Origin: Gammaproteobacteria bacterium
GTDB taxonomy: Bacteria; Pseudomonadota; Gammaproteobacteria; Enterobacterales; Kangiellaceae
Direction: 5' to 3'
Length of the DNA: 64,000 bases
NCBI GenBank assembly: GCA_013373375.1
Contig: JABXHY010000005.1
Coordinates: 124,001 to 188,000, forward strand
Shown here: positions 17,740-25,727 of the stretch, one piece after another
Position numbering within the stretch: the stretch's first letter is position 1
How the letters are laid out: each line of letters begins with the position of its first letter
Program-made: the position numbers and the translations under genes
The notes under the pieces: model-generated
Told to the model about the DNA's origin: nothing
What the model saw: the letters and a program-made list of their open reading frames with translations, nothing else
Database searches by the model: none

Positions 17740-18345
17740 ATGAATAAATGGTTCATAATTTTCTTAATTTTTTCTTCCACTCTAGTGAGCGCTAACTCAA
17801 ACTTTAGTGAAGGTCTGGACTTCACTAAGGCAAAAGAACTCAACAAAAATGTTCCTGAATTACAGTTAGTTTGCCGCTACCGCTCGGTATCTTGCCAAGC
17901 AATAATGCAAGGTCTTGTAGAGTCTTCGATTTCAGGGGTTAAATTAGTCCCTATTGTCTTGCGAGAGGCTTGGCGTGATGAAGCGAGACTCATGATGATG
18001 GCAAACCAATTGGATTTTACCGCTGAGCAACACCTGAAATTAATTCGTTTGTTGATGGGGCAAGATACACCCATTGAAAGTATTGAGGACCGAATAAATG
18101 TGCTAACAGCTATTCAACCGGAGCTTAATCAGGAAACTATTGAATCGGTAGCCTATAATTCTGAAATGCCAAAACGCCTCAAACAAATTGATAATCAACT
18201 CAAGAGTTACCCGATTTCGTCTGTCCCGACTATTATTTATCAAGGGCGATACACGATTGATGCTAATCAAGGGAAAACGACACGCCGAATTTTAGAAATA
18301 ATTGATTATTTACGAACTGGCAGCAAATCAGCAGTAACCGACTAA
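17740..18345 (+). CDS. Secreted DsbA-like thioredoxin-fold protein without CXXC
   Basis: A 201-residue protein with an N-terminal signal peptide (about 1-18). Near the C-terminus SSVPTIIYQGRYTID (Pro163) copies the cis-proline loop of DsbA (typically GVPTLFVNGRYVID). At the expected active site the CPHC motif is missing; there are only C45 and C52, six residues apart. It lies between cytochrome c4 and an EEP protein, where pseudomonads carry a dsbA-type gene. I infer a DsbA-family descendant that has lost thiol-disulphide exchange and may have become a binding or chaperone protein, but the residues cannot be aligned with certainty by eye. Confidence 0.65.
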   Translation: MNKWFIIFLIFSSTLVSANSNFSEGLDFTKAKELNKNVPELQLVCRYRSVSCQAIMQGLVESSISGVKLVPIVLREAWRDEARLMMMANQLDFTAEQHLKLIRLLMGQDTPIESIEDRINVLTAIQPELNQETIESVAYNSEMPKRLKQIDNQLKSYPISSVPTIIYQGRYTIDANQGKTTRRILEIIDYLRTGSKSAVTD

Positions 18346-18347
18346 TA

Positions 18348-19178
18348 ATGACGCCACAAACTAGCGATAACACTAACAATAACCGGCTCAAAATGTTGAG
18401 CTTCAATATACAGGTGGGCATAGATACTCAGCGTTACTCAGACTACTTCAGAAAAAGCTGGCGACATTTTCTACCTCACTCTGGACGCCATTTGAATCTG
18501 AGCCGTATCGCAAAGCTAGTAAAAGATTACGATGTTGTCGCTCTACAAGAAGTTGATGCTGGCAGCTTGCGAAGCAGCTTTATCAACCAGGTGGAATACA
18601 TTGCTGAATCAGCTGGATTTCCACATTGGCACGTGCAACGTAATCGCAATTTAGCGCACATTGCCGCGCATGCAAACGGTTTGTTATCCAAAATTCCGGC
18701 AGAAATTGTAGTCGATCACAGCTTACCAGGCTTTATCCCAGGACGTGGTGCGCTACAAGTAAGTTTTGGTGGCAGCGACCAACCGCTTGTTGTTGTCGTC
18801 GTGCATCTTGCGTTAGGCAAAAAAGCGCAAAAGCGCCAGTTACAATATCTCGCAGAAAGCCTAAGTCATCATGAATACTTTGTTCTTATGGGCGACATGA
18901 ACTGTGACCCAGAGTGGTTAGCCGAACAGTTGGACAGTTACGGAGTAGCAACAAGAGCTATGAACAATCACCAACCCACTTATCCTAGTTGGAACCCAAA
19001 GCGATCACTCGATCAAATACTGGTAAGCGATAACTTAAAAGTTAGGTCGATGGATGTCTTACCCAATGTCATTTCCGATCACCTCCCAATAGCTATGGAA
19101 ATTGAACTGCCAAACGAGTTGGCTCAACAAATTAGAGCGCGCAATTTAAGCTGCCCTTTAAAAACGAGCAGTTGCTGA
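18348..19178 (+). CDS. Endonuclease/exonuclease/phosphatase family hydrolase
   Basis: A 276-residue protein with the EEP (DNase I-like) motifs in order: LSFNIQVG near the N-terminus, VALQEVD (catalytic Glu), VVHLALG, GDMNCDPEW, and SLDQILVS...VISDHLPIAME (Asp-His pair). There is no signal peptide. Members include nucleases, phosphoesterases and sphingomyelinases, and the substrate cannot be told. It starts 2 bases after the DsbA-like stop, and its own stop overlaps the next start, so the three are one operon, as in the pseudomonad engB region. Confidence 0.88.
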   Translation: MTPQTSDNTNNNRLKMLSFNIQVGIDTQRYSDYFRKSWRHFLPHSGRHLNLSRIAKLVKDYDVVALQEVDAGSLRSSFINQVEYIAESAGFPHWHVQRNRNLAHIAAHANGLLSKIPAEIVVDHSLPGFIPGRGALQVSFGGSDQPLVVVVVHLALGKKAQKRQLQYLAESLSHHEYFVLMGDMNCDPEWLAEQLDSYGVATRAMNNHQPTYPSWNPKRSLDQILVSDNLKVRSMDVLPNVISDHLPIAMEIELPNELAQQIRARNLSCPLKTSSC

Positions 19179-20761
19179 TGAATAGCGAACAAGAAAATTC
19201 CAATGAAGAAGATTTAAAACGCTTCTTAATGCGCATCAGCTACAGTGGAATGGGGGTTGATCGCAAACTCGACGAACTGCTTTCTCAGCTCAGAAAATCT
19301 ATTAAGCAACAAGCCGCCATAGATGATTTGAAATTCGATGTTGATGCCATTACCGAACACTTGCGAGAGTTAGAAGAACGCATCGAAGCAAAATCTAAAG
19401 CAGGAAAAAATAATAACGAATCAGATGAAAGCTTAATTTCATTTATTAGTCAGATTGAACAAACTGATATTGATAACAAGCTCAAAAAGCAACTGAATAA
19501 ACTGCGTAAACAAGCAACGAAATCCAATGCGAAGGCAATAATCGAAGAGTTAGTTAAGGTTATAGAATCTGCTCTGCAACATTCTGAAATAAAATCTAAG
19601 CGCTGGAATCCATTCAGCCGCAGCAAAAAGGAATCCGGAGATAATATTCAAGCTGAAGAGTCTGACGCAGTCCCAGCAACTGACGGCTCGAACTTAATCC
19701 CTGCTTCCCTAGTGGATGCTTTACATAATTTCGCTGAACAACTGGCCAACATCGATATTTATAAAAAGGCCTCGTCAGAGATAAAAAAGCAGATTCAAGA
19801 GCTCGAATACTTTGATCAACTGTCTTCGTTAATAGAGCAAATTGCATCCGTGTTACTAGAAGCTGCCAACCAAGAGCATGTACAGTTTGAAAACTTTCTA
19901 CAAAAGCTAAATAAGCGTTTATTAAATGTTGCTTCCTATCTTAATAAAGCGGCCGTGGGCCAAGAAGGAATACTGGCGGACTCAGAAAAATTAGACAATG
20001 ATTTAAAGTCAACGATTTTAGACATTCAACAGGAAATTCAAGACTCTTCCGGACTCGGTCCATTAAAACAAAGATTACTGGGCAGTTTTGAACATATATT
20101 TAATAGTGTTAACCGGTTTAAGGAATCTCAGGCCACAAGAGTAGAGGCCTCACTTGCAGAGCTTAAAATCGTTCGAGAGCAACTTGAAGTTACTGAAGAA
20201 GAAGCTGATCGACTTAAAGAAAATTTAAAACAACAACGCTTCAAAGCTTACAATGATCCATTAACTTTGCTACCAAACCGATATGCTTATAATGAGCGAC
20301 TGAGCCAAGATTATTCACGTTGGCGACGTTATCGGACTCCACTAAGCCTCACCGTTTGTGATATTGATTATTTCAAACAGGTTAATGATAAATACGGTCA
20401 CAGTGCTGGCGATGAAGTATTGAAACAAGTCGCAAATATTTTAAACAATGGAATCCGCGAGTCCGATTTTATTGCGCGTTATGGTGGAGAAGAGTTTGTA
20501 ATATTGATGCCAGAAACTGGCTTGGCAGATGCAACTAAAGCCATTAACAAACTAAGAATAATTATTCGTGACACTGCCGTTTCAATTGCAAAAGATAAAA
20601 ACATAAAAGTCACAGTCTCTGCTGGCGTCGCAGAATTTGAATCCAATGATACAGCTAATGATGTATTTGCCAAAGCTGATAAAGCTTTATATCGAGCGAA
20701 AGAAAAAGGTCGAGATCAAGTATGTGCCGAGCGTACTCAAAAACTAAAACCTGAACAGTAA
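19178..20761 (+). CDS. Diguanylate cyclase with long coiled-coil N-terminus
   Basis: The C-terminal GGDEF domain (about residues 355-525) starts with the usual DPLTLLPNR and has an intact RYGGEEF active site. A product-inhibition I-site RESD lies five residues before GGEEF. The product should be c-di-GMP made from two GTP. The first 350 residues are charged and helical, with no signal peptide or membrane segment. I start it at the ATG at 19178, which overlaps the upstream TGA by one base (TGATG), so translation is coupled. Length 527. Confidence 0.93.
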   Translation: MNSEQENSNEEDLKRFLMRISYSGMGVDRKLDELLSQLRKSIKQQAAIDDLKFDVDAITEHLRELEERIEAKSKAGKNNNESDESLISFISQIEQTDIDNKLKKQLNKLRKQATKSNAKAIIEELVKVIESALQHSEIKSKRWNPFSRSKKESGDNIQAEESDAVPATDGSNLIPASLVDALHNFAEQLANIDIYKKASSEIKKQIQELEYFDQLSSLIEQIASVLLEAANQEHVQFENFLQKLNKRLLNVASYLNKAAVGQEGILADSEKLDNDLKSTILDIQQEIQDSSGLGPLKQRLLGSFEHIFNSVNRFKESQATRVEASLAELKIVREQLEVTEEEADRLKENLKQQRFKAYNDPLTLLPNRYAYNERLSQDYSRWRRYRTPLSLTVCDIDYFKQVNDKYGHSAGDEVLKQVANILNNGIRESDFIARYGGEEFVILMPETGLADATKAINKLRIIIRDTAVSIAKDKNIKVTVSAGVAEFESNDTANDVFAKADKALYRAKEKGRDQVCAERTQKLKPEQ

Positions 20762-20768
20762 TAGTCGT

Positions 20769-21518
20769 TTATTGAGAAACGCCCCCAGCTCGTTTTAAGG
20801 CCTTAAGCGTGTGAGAATGAAATTCCCGTCGATACAACACAGCAACCACCCAAATCGCAGAAATAATAAGTAGAACCGGGTGAACAAACCAAGATAACAC
20901 CGCCATTGCGAAAGAGTAAGCTCTTAGTCCATGCGCGAAAGAATTATTAGCGCGCGTCAAAACTTGGTTAGAATAAATCACAAATCTATTTTTATCTTCT
21001 TCTGCAGCATTGGTGTCTGGTGCAGCTCCTACCAACACTATCGCAAAATTATATTGTCTGACACTCCAAGCAAATTTAAAGAACGCATACACAAAAATGA
21101 AGGTAAGCACGAGAATCTTTGCTTCCCAGCCAGCGCGTGTATTCTCGACCATAAAAGGTAAGGTATTGGACAGCTGAATAACCTTTTCTGTAGCGCCCAG
21201 GACTGTCAAAAGACCTGCCAATATAAATATTGTCGTTGAAGCGAAAAAAGTAACGTTTCGTTGCAATATCCCCAGCGCAGTAATATCAGCGATTCGAACT
21301 TCACGCGTTAAAATACGTTGCATCCAAATGCCTCTCACTCCGGTTAGAGATGAGGCCAGAGTGGGAGCCATCTTGCCTTTAGCGGCGGCAAAAAGTGCAT
21401 AACCAATCCAGCAAGCGGAAAAAACAAATAGCGCCAGCCAGTCGAGGTAAGTAAAAAAGTTTAATGAATGGTTCAATTTGTTCAACTTCAGTGTATAGTC
21501 ATTACTCAACACTACCAA
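20769..21518 (-). CDS. DUF599 membrane protein
   Basis: The protein (up to 249 residues) matches the DUF599 family: YLDWLALFVFSACWIGYALFA near the N-terminus, RGIWMQRILTRE, about four membrane helices, and RTREFHSHTL-like residues near the end. Its function is unknown. No ATG precedes the conserved region, so the start must be a TTG or GTG; candidates lie at 21518, 21512 and 21509 and I cannot choose. It stands alone, convergent with the diguanylate cyclase. Confidence 0.85.
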   Translation of the reverse strand: MVVLSNDYTLKLNKLNHSLNFFTYLDWLALFVFSACWIGYALFAAAKGKMAPTLASSLTGVRGIWMQRILTREVRIADITALGILQRNVTFFASTTIFILAGLLTVLGATEKVIQLSNTLPFMVENTRAGWEAKILVLTFIFVYAFFKFAWSVRQYNFAIVLVGAAPDTNAAEEDKNRFVIYSNQVLTRANNSFAHGLRAYSFAMAVLSWFVHPVLLIISAIWVVAVLYRREFHSHTLKALKRAGGVSQ

Positions 21519-21567
21519 CCAAAGTTATTTTTGTCGAGCCAGCTTTATAAAACAATTTGATCCCTTT

Positions 21568-23547
21568 ATGTCTCCACTTTTAAACGAGTTTTCAAATACC
21601 CAGATTAAATGGCAACTAGCTTGTCACCATGCATTGGAAAAGCGCTCGCGTGAACTTCCCGTATTAATGATTATCGGTTCATCCGGCTGTCCTCATACGC
21701 AGGCTTTAATTCAAACAATAGAAAACGATAATCAGTTAAGCCAACTCATCAATCTGCACTTTTCGAGCTATTTAGTTGATAAATACGAGTCACCTCAAAT
21801 TGACGAATACTGTCAGGACTTCCATTTAAATTTCACTCAAAGTATTGGTGCTTGGCCTTTGCTGGTGTTATTAGAGCCTGAACAACTGCTGCCGTTTTAC
21901 AGTACCGTTGCATTTAATCCGACTCTCGACCTAAACCTATATGAGCAACTTGACTCTATCGGGCAAATTATAAAGCAAGACTCTCGAATGATGAGACAAA
22001 CCGCATTAGTACTCCAAGAAAAATTCGCTAAACAATCCGATATTGAAACCTCAAATACATTTTCTCATCAACCTTTCGAACTATCTGATGTGGTTGACAC
22101 TTTCGTCCAGCTTACCTTTGGACAAGCGGATCTTCAGTGGGGAGGATTGATGTCTGTACCAAAATTTCCTCATAGTACACTGCACCAAACCCTATTGAGT
22201 ATATTGGTTCAGCGTAGACCGAAATATTCAGAAGATTTGTACCAACATCTTATGCGTACATTGCAGAGTTTATTAAGAACAGGAATTTATGATCATTTGA
22301 GTGGAGGGTTTTTTCGATTCTGCCATGACCAACATTGGCAACATCCACAGTTTGAAAAATCGGTATTGGATAATGCACAGCTTATTATCTTTTTGACTCA
22401 GGTTGCTCAGTTTAATAAAGACGCTGCGACTGCATCATCTGCCTACGAAACTGCTCAGTGGATCATCAATAACACAAAAGATCCTTTGACAGGTTTATAC
22501 GCAGCAGCCGTTAATCAGTACCAGTCAAACATTGAAGACAGTGGCTACCTTATTGATAAGGAAGAAATTAAAACGCTATTTAATGATGATGAGTGGAGCA
22601 TTGTTAACATCGCCTTTGGTTTTGATAAATCACCTATGACCTCAAACACATGGCACATTCAGTGTTGGTTCACTCCAGAAGTTATTGCAGAGAAACTTCA
22701 GTTACCGCTCAAGCAAGTTCAGTATCAAATTTCTCCATTAAAAGAAAAGCTGAAAGACTTTCGTTTAAGTAAATTAAAACTTCAGCTATCTCATTCGTTA
22801 TCTATAAGCACCAATTCAAAAATTCTTGTTGCTCTACTTGCGGTTGGACAGCTGAAAAATGATGATAAAATAATTGATGCCGCGAATGAACTCGATAAAA
22901 AAATAGAAGAAAAGGTAAAGTTGTTATTTAACGACTCACAGACAATTGAATTAAATTTTGAGTCTCTCGCAAACTTTATAGAAGCTCAATTAACACTTTT
23001 ACAATATCAATGGAATGAACAGAAATTTAAAAGCCTCATTCAAATAATCGAGTTTACACTAAGTAATTATTATGTTGACAGCAAATTTAAGACTGACCGG
23101 AATACTTATCCCTGGTCATTTCAATTAGTAGGTTATGATCAAAATAATGACAATCCACTGGCCACTTTTTATTCAAGCTTGGTGACTGTTGCGAATTTAA
23201 TCGGTCATAATAATCATTACAAAGAGTGTATCGAACTCGCTGCCAAAAACCTCGCAGATTTTTTCTTACATTATAAATTAAAAGCAAGCTCTGTAATTAA
23301 AGCGTTATTGCAGGCTGAAAAAACTATTATTTTACTATTTGGAAATAACATAGAAACTCTAGAGTGGTTTGAAGAGCTGCAAGACAAATCATTAAAATAT
23401 ACTATTTTTCGAATTCCACTCAGCTCCTCTGTAGCATCAAGCTACCAAGTAAAAAGCGCTTGTGCAATTTGTACAACGAACGATAATGTGCAGACGATAG
23501 AAACCAAAGAAAAGCTACGTGAATTAATCATTCAAGATAAAATATGA
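21568..23547 (+). CDS. Divergent DUF255/thioredoxin-domain protein (YyaL/SSP411-like)
   Basis: 659 residues. The N-terminal third is thioredoxin-like and the rest resembles the six-hairpin domain of YyaL/SSP411 proteins: QWGGLMSVPKFPHSTL is a version of their GGFG.APKFP motif, and HLSGGFFRF.HDQHWQHPQFEKS of their GGFHRYS.D..W..PHFEKML motif. The usual CXWC at the thioredoxin end is replaced by a single cysteine in SSGCPHTQAL. Related proteins have no agreed function. The family identity is fairly safe; the cysteine change and general divergence suggest a specialised or decaying copy. It is followed by an MFS gene 49 bases downstream. Confidence 0.72.
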   Translation: MSPLLNEFSNTQIKWQLACHHALEKRSRELPVLMIIGSSGCPHTQALIQTIENDNQLSQLINLHFSSYLVDKYESPQIDEYCQDFHLNFTQSIGAWPLLVLLEPEQLLPFYSTVAFNPTLDLNLYEQLDSIGQIIKQDSRMMRQTALVLQEKFAKQSDIETSNTFSHQPFELSDVVDTFVQLTFGQADLQWGGLMSVPKFPHSTLHQTLLSILVQRRPKYSEDLYQHLMRTLQSLLRTGIYDHLSGGFFRFCHDQHWQHPQFEKSVLDNAQLIIFLTQVAQFNKDAATASSAYETAQWIINNTKDPLTGLYAAAVNQYQSNIEDSGYLIDKEEIKTLFNDDEWSIVNIAFGFDKSPMTSNTWHIQCWFTPEVIAEKLQLPLKQVQYQISPLKEKLKDFRLSKLKLQLSHSLSISTNSKILVALLAVGQLKNDDKIIDAANELDKKIEEKVKLLFNDSQTIELNFESLANFIEAQLTLLQYQWNEQKFKSLIQIIEFTLSNYYVDSKFKTDRNTYPWSFQLVGYDQNNDNPLATFYSSLVTVANLIGHNNHYKECIELAAKNLADFFLHYKLKASSVIKALLQAEKTIILLFGNNIETLEWFEELQDKSLKYTIFRIPLSSSVASSYQVKSACAICTTNDNVQTIETKEKLRELIIQDKI

Positions 23548-23596
23548 TTTTAAAAGTAGAGTGTCTCTTTGAGACTGATGTATTGAGGATCGGCTT

Positions 23597-24796
23597 GTGA
23601 CGTTTAAATTGCCCCGTCAAGTTTGGCTATTCACTGCTTGTTACGCAATGATGTTATCAGGTACCTCAATGCTTGTTCTTATCGCTGGAATCATTGGTAG
23701 CGATATTGCTCCAAACACAGAACTTGCTACATTGCCGATTGCCCTATCAATTGTTGGAGTTGCCTGCGCTACTGTGCCAACTTCGCTTTTAATGGCTCGA
23801 TTTGGTCGAAAAAAAGTTTTTTTAACTTTTGCTGTTATTGCAATCCTTAGTGCTTTACTTGCGGCTTACGCAATTGCTATTCAACATTTTTATATATTTT
23901 GCCTTGCTGCGTTGTGTATTGGATTTTCAACTGCAGCCGTACAACAGTATCGCTTTGCGGCAATTGAACTTGTTCCTTCAGAAGCGATACCAAAAACCGC
24001 ATCAACAATTTTACTTGGTGGTATAGCTGCCGCGGTGATAGGTCCGGAACTCACATTATTAGGTCGTGACCTTTTATCAATCGAATACCTGGGATCTTTC
24101 ATGTTGCTGGCGTTAGTCTACTGTGGAGGCTTCGCGTTATTAACTCAAAGCAAAGATGCAGTAGTCGAGTTACCTGAACATCAAGAAGCCGCTCGACGTA
24201 AAAGAACTTTACTTACTCAGCCCAATTTATTGGTTGCAATTACCGCCGCTGCAATTGGTTACGGTGTTATGAGCTTCTTAATGACAGCAACGCCATTGAG
24301 TATGCACAATCATTATGGACATTCGCTCGCCGATACAAAATGGGTGATTCAATCTCATGTCGCGGCAATGTACTTGCCCAGCTTGATATCCGGGTTGCTT
24401 ATTGAAAGGTTGGGGCATTTTAGAATGATGGGGATGGGCATACTTTCCTATATAGCCGTATTACTTGTTGCTTACTCATCGCAAGACTTCTGGTCTTTTT
24501 GGGTCGCTCTGGTGTTGCTTGGTGTCGGTTGGAACTTTTTATTTGTCGCCGGAACTTCTTTGTTAGCAACAACCTATCGCGCAAATGAACGCTTTAAAGT
24601 TCAAGCGTTTAATGATTTGTTAGTCTTTAGCACTCAAGCAATTGCTGCTCTGTCTTCTGGTTGGTTACTTGCACAATACCAGTGGCAAGGATTACTTTTG
24701 TTCAGCTTCGTACCGATTGTTCTCATCAGCGCTATATTATTGCTAAAAATGATCAAGCAAAGCTCAGCTTCTAGGCCACAAATCATCAAGGATTAA
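23597..24796 (+). CDS. MFS transporter
   Basis: A 399-residue protein with about 12 hydrophobic segments and the MFS loop motif MARFGRKKVF between the second and third helices. The GTG start at 23597 has a GAGGA ribosome site 7 bases before it. The substrate is unknown. It is 3 bases before the GST gene, so the two are probably co-transcribed, but no regulator accompanies them. Confidence 0.88.
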   Translation: MTFKLPRQVWLFTACYAMMLSGTSMLVLIAGIIGSDIAPNTELATLPIALSIVGVACATVPTSLLMARFGRKKVFLTFAVIAILSALLAAYAIAIQHFYIFCLAALCIGFSTAAVQQYRFAAIELVPSEAIPKTASTILLGGIAAAVIGPELTLLGRDLLSIEYLGSFMLLALVYCGGFALLTQSKDAVVELPEHQEAARRKRTLLTQPNLLVAITAAAIGYGVMSFLMTATPLSMHNHYGHSLADTKWVIQSHVAAMYLPSLISGLLIERLGHFRMMGMGILSYIAVLLVAYSSQDFWSFWVALVLLGVGWNFLFVAGTSLLATTYRANERFKVQAFNDLLVFSTQAIAALSSGWLLAQYQWQGLLLFSFVPIVLISAILLLKMIKQSSASRPQIIKD

Positions 24797-24799
24797 ACC

Positions 24800-25402
24800 A
24801 TGGTTAAAATTTATGGAATGGCGCAATCAGGTAATTGTTACAAATTACAATTGTTACTTTCATTCTTACAGCAGAAATATGAGTGGCAAGATATCGATAT
24901 CTTAAGTGGTGAGACGCAAACTCCAGAGTTCTTAAAAAGGAATCCTGCAGGTAAAGTCCCTTTGCTTGAAATAGAGAGTAATACGTTTTTACCGGAATCC
25001 AATGCAGCACTTTTTTATCTGGCAAATGAATCAACATTCTGGCCAAGTGATCCTCTGCAACAAGCAAACGTTCTGCGCTGGATGTTCTTCGAGCAATATT
25101 CACATGAACCATACATTGCCGTCGCACGATTCATCAAACGATTTTTACCGAAAGATCATCCGAGACATTCAGAGTTACCTGAGTTGCATCAAAAAGGAAG
25201 CACTGCACTTAAACTAATGAATCAACATCTAGCGGATAATGTTTGGTTCGTTGGAGATACTATATCGATAGCGGATATAGCTCTATTTGCCTACACGCAC
25301 GTCGCGGCAGAAGGTGGCTTTGAACTATCTCAATATCTCAATATTAAAAACTGGATCTCGCAAGTACAACAACAACCCCACTATACGCCAATGGTGCTCT
25401 AA
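24800..25402 (+). CDS. Glutathione S-transferase family protein
   Basis: A 200-residue GST-like protein: thioredoxin-fold N-terminal domain with NPAGKVPLLEI (cis-Pro) and LPESNAALFYLA (the usual E-S glutathione-binding pair), and an all-helical C-terminal domain with SIADIALFAYTH, the conserved N-capping aspartate. The active-site region reads AQSGNCYKL, so it may use Ser or Cys chemistry. The substrate is not predictable. It is coupled to the upstream MFS gene. Confidence 0.92.
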   Translation: MVKIYGMAQSGNCYKLQLLLSFLQQKYEWQDIDILSGETQTPEFLKRNPAGKVPLLEIESNTFLPESNAALFYLANESTFWPSDPLQQANVLRWMFFEQYSHEPYIAVARFIKRFLPKDHPRHSELPELHQKGSTALKLMNQHLADNVWFVGDTISIADIALFAYTHVAAEGGFELSQYLNIKNWISQVQQQPHYTPMVL

Positions 25403-25443
25403 AACCGTCGTTCAAAAATATTCTGATTAGTTAGCTGAAAATT

Positions 25444-25562
25444 GAATAAAAGAATGCCTCCAAACGCAGAACGCTGGAGGCAATAGAGCTCGACTTGGGG
25501 TTACCGAGCTCAAGTTCCCGCTATGAAGGAGGGTAAGCGGGGGATGCCATCATTGGCTTCCA
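25444..25562 (-). ncRNA. Candidate structured small RNA with a CU-rich anti-SD loop
   Basis: The 325-base gap between GST and the GGDEF-EAL gene holds four consecutive stems. Read on the minus strand: a short GCCA/TGGC hairpin; CCCGC/GCGGG closing a 15-base loop that contains ACCCTCCTTCAT (25522-25536); a 7-bp GAGCTCG/CGAGCTC hairpin (25486-25511) with an ACCCC loop; then TGCCTCCA/TGGAGGCA (25455-25482) followed by TTCTTTTATT, a good intrinsic terminator. The CU-rich loop is complementary to a Shine-Dalgarno sequence, as in some trans-acting sRNAs. The upstream promoter is weak (ATTTTG, 17 bases, TATATG at best), so it could instead be the processed 3' end of the GGDEF-EAL message. The plus strand has no U-tract. 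Confidence 0.45.
25455..25482 (-). terminator. Terminator hairpin of the sRNA candidate
   Basis: An 8-bp stem TGCCTCCA (25455-25462) with TGGAGGCA (25475-25482) and a 12-base loop. On the minus strand it is followed by TTCTTTTATT. It would end either an independent sRNA or the GGDEF-EAL transcript. Confidence 0.65.
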
Positions 25563-25666
25563 TATATTAAGACGTCAATTCTGCAAAATGGTTGCAAAAC
25601 AAGATGTAAAAAAATGTTAGAAAATTAAACTTATTACGACGGGCTGTTTTTCGAGTGAGCATATTG

Positions 25667-25718
25667 CCTTTCGGTATGGCCTTTCGGTGGATGGTCTTTC
25701 GGTAGATGGTCTTACGGC
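25667..25718. repeat. Four degenerate 13-15-bp tandem repeats
   Basis: CCTTTCGGT occurs at 25667 and 25680, then TCTTTCGGT at 25695 and TCTTACGGC at 25710, each with a GGAT/AGAT-like linker, giving spacings of 13, 15 and 15 bases. The array begins just past the GGDEF-EAL stop (25728) and, on the minus strand, continues its reading frame as RPSTE units. Confidence 0.75.
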
Positions 25719-25727
25719 GAATTCCTG

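Noticed and set aside
25444-25562. c-di-GMP (GEMM) or other riboswitch
   Set aside because: I could not find the conserved GEMM elements or any known aptamer pattern, and the structures are not upstream of a gene in either orientation.
25444-25562. 4.5S (SRP) RNA or 6S RNA
   Set aside because: The 4.5S tetraloop/GGAAGGAAGC-type core and the 6S open bubble layout are not present.
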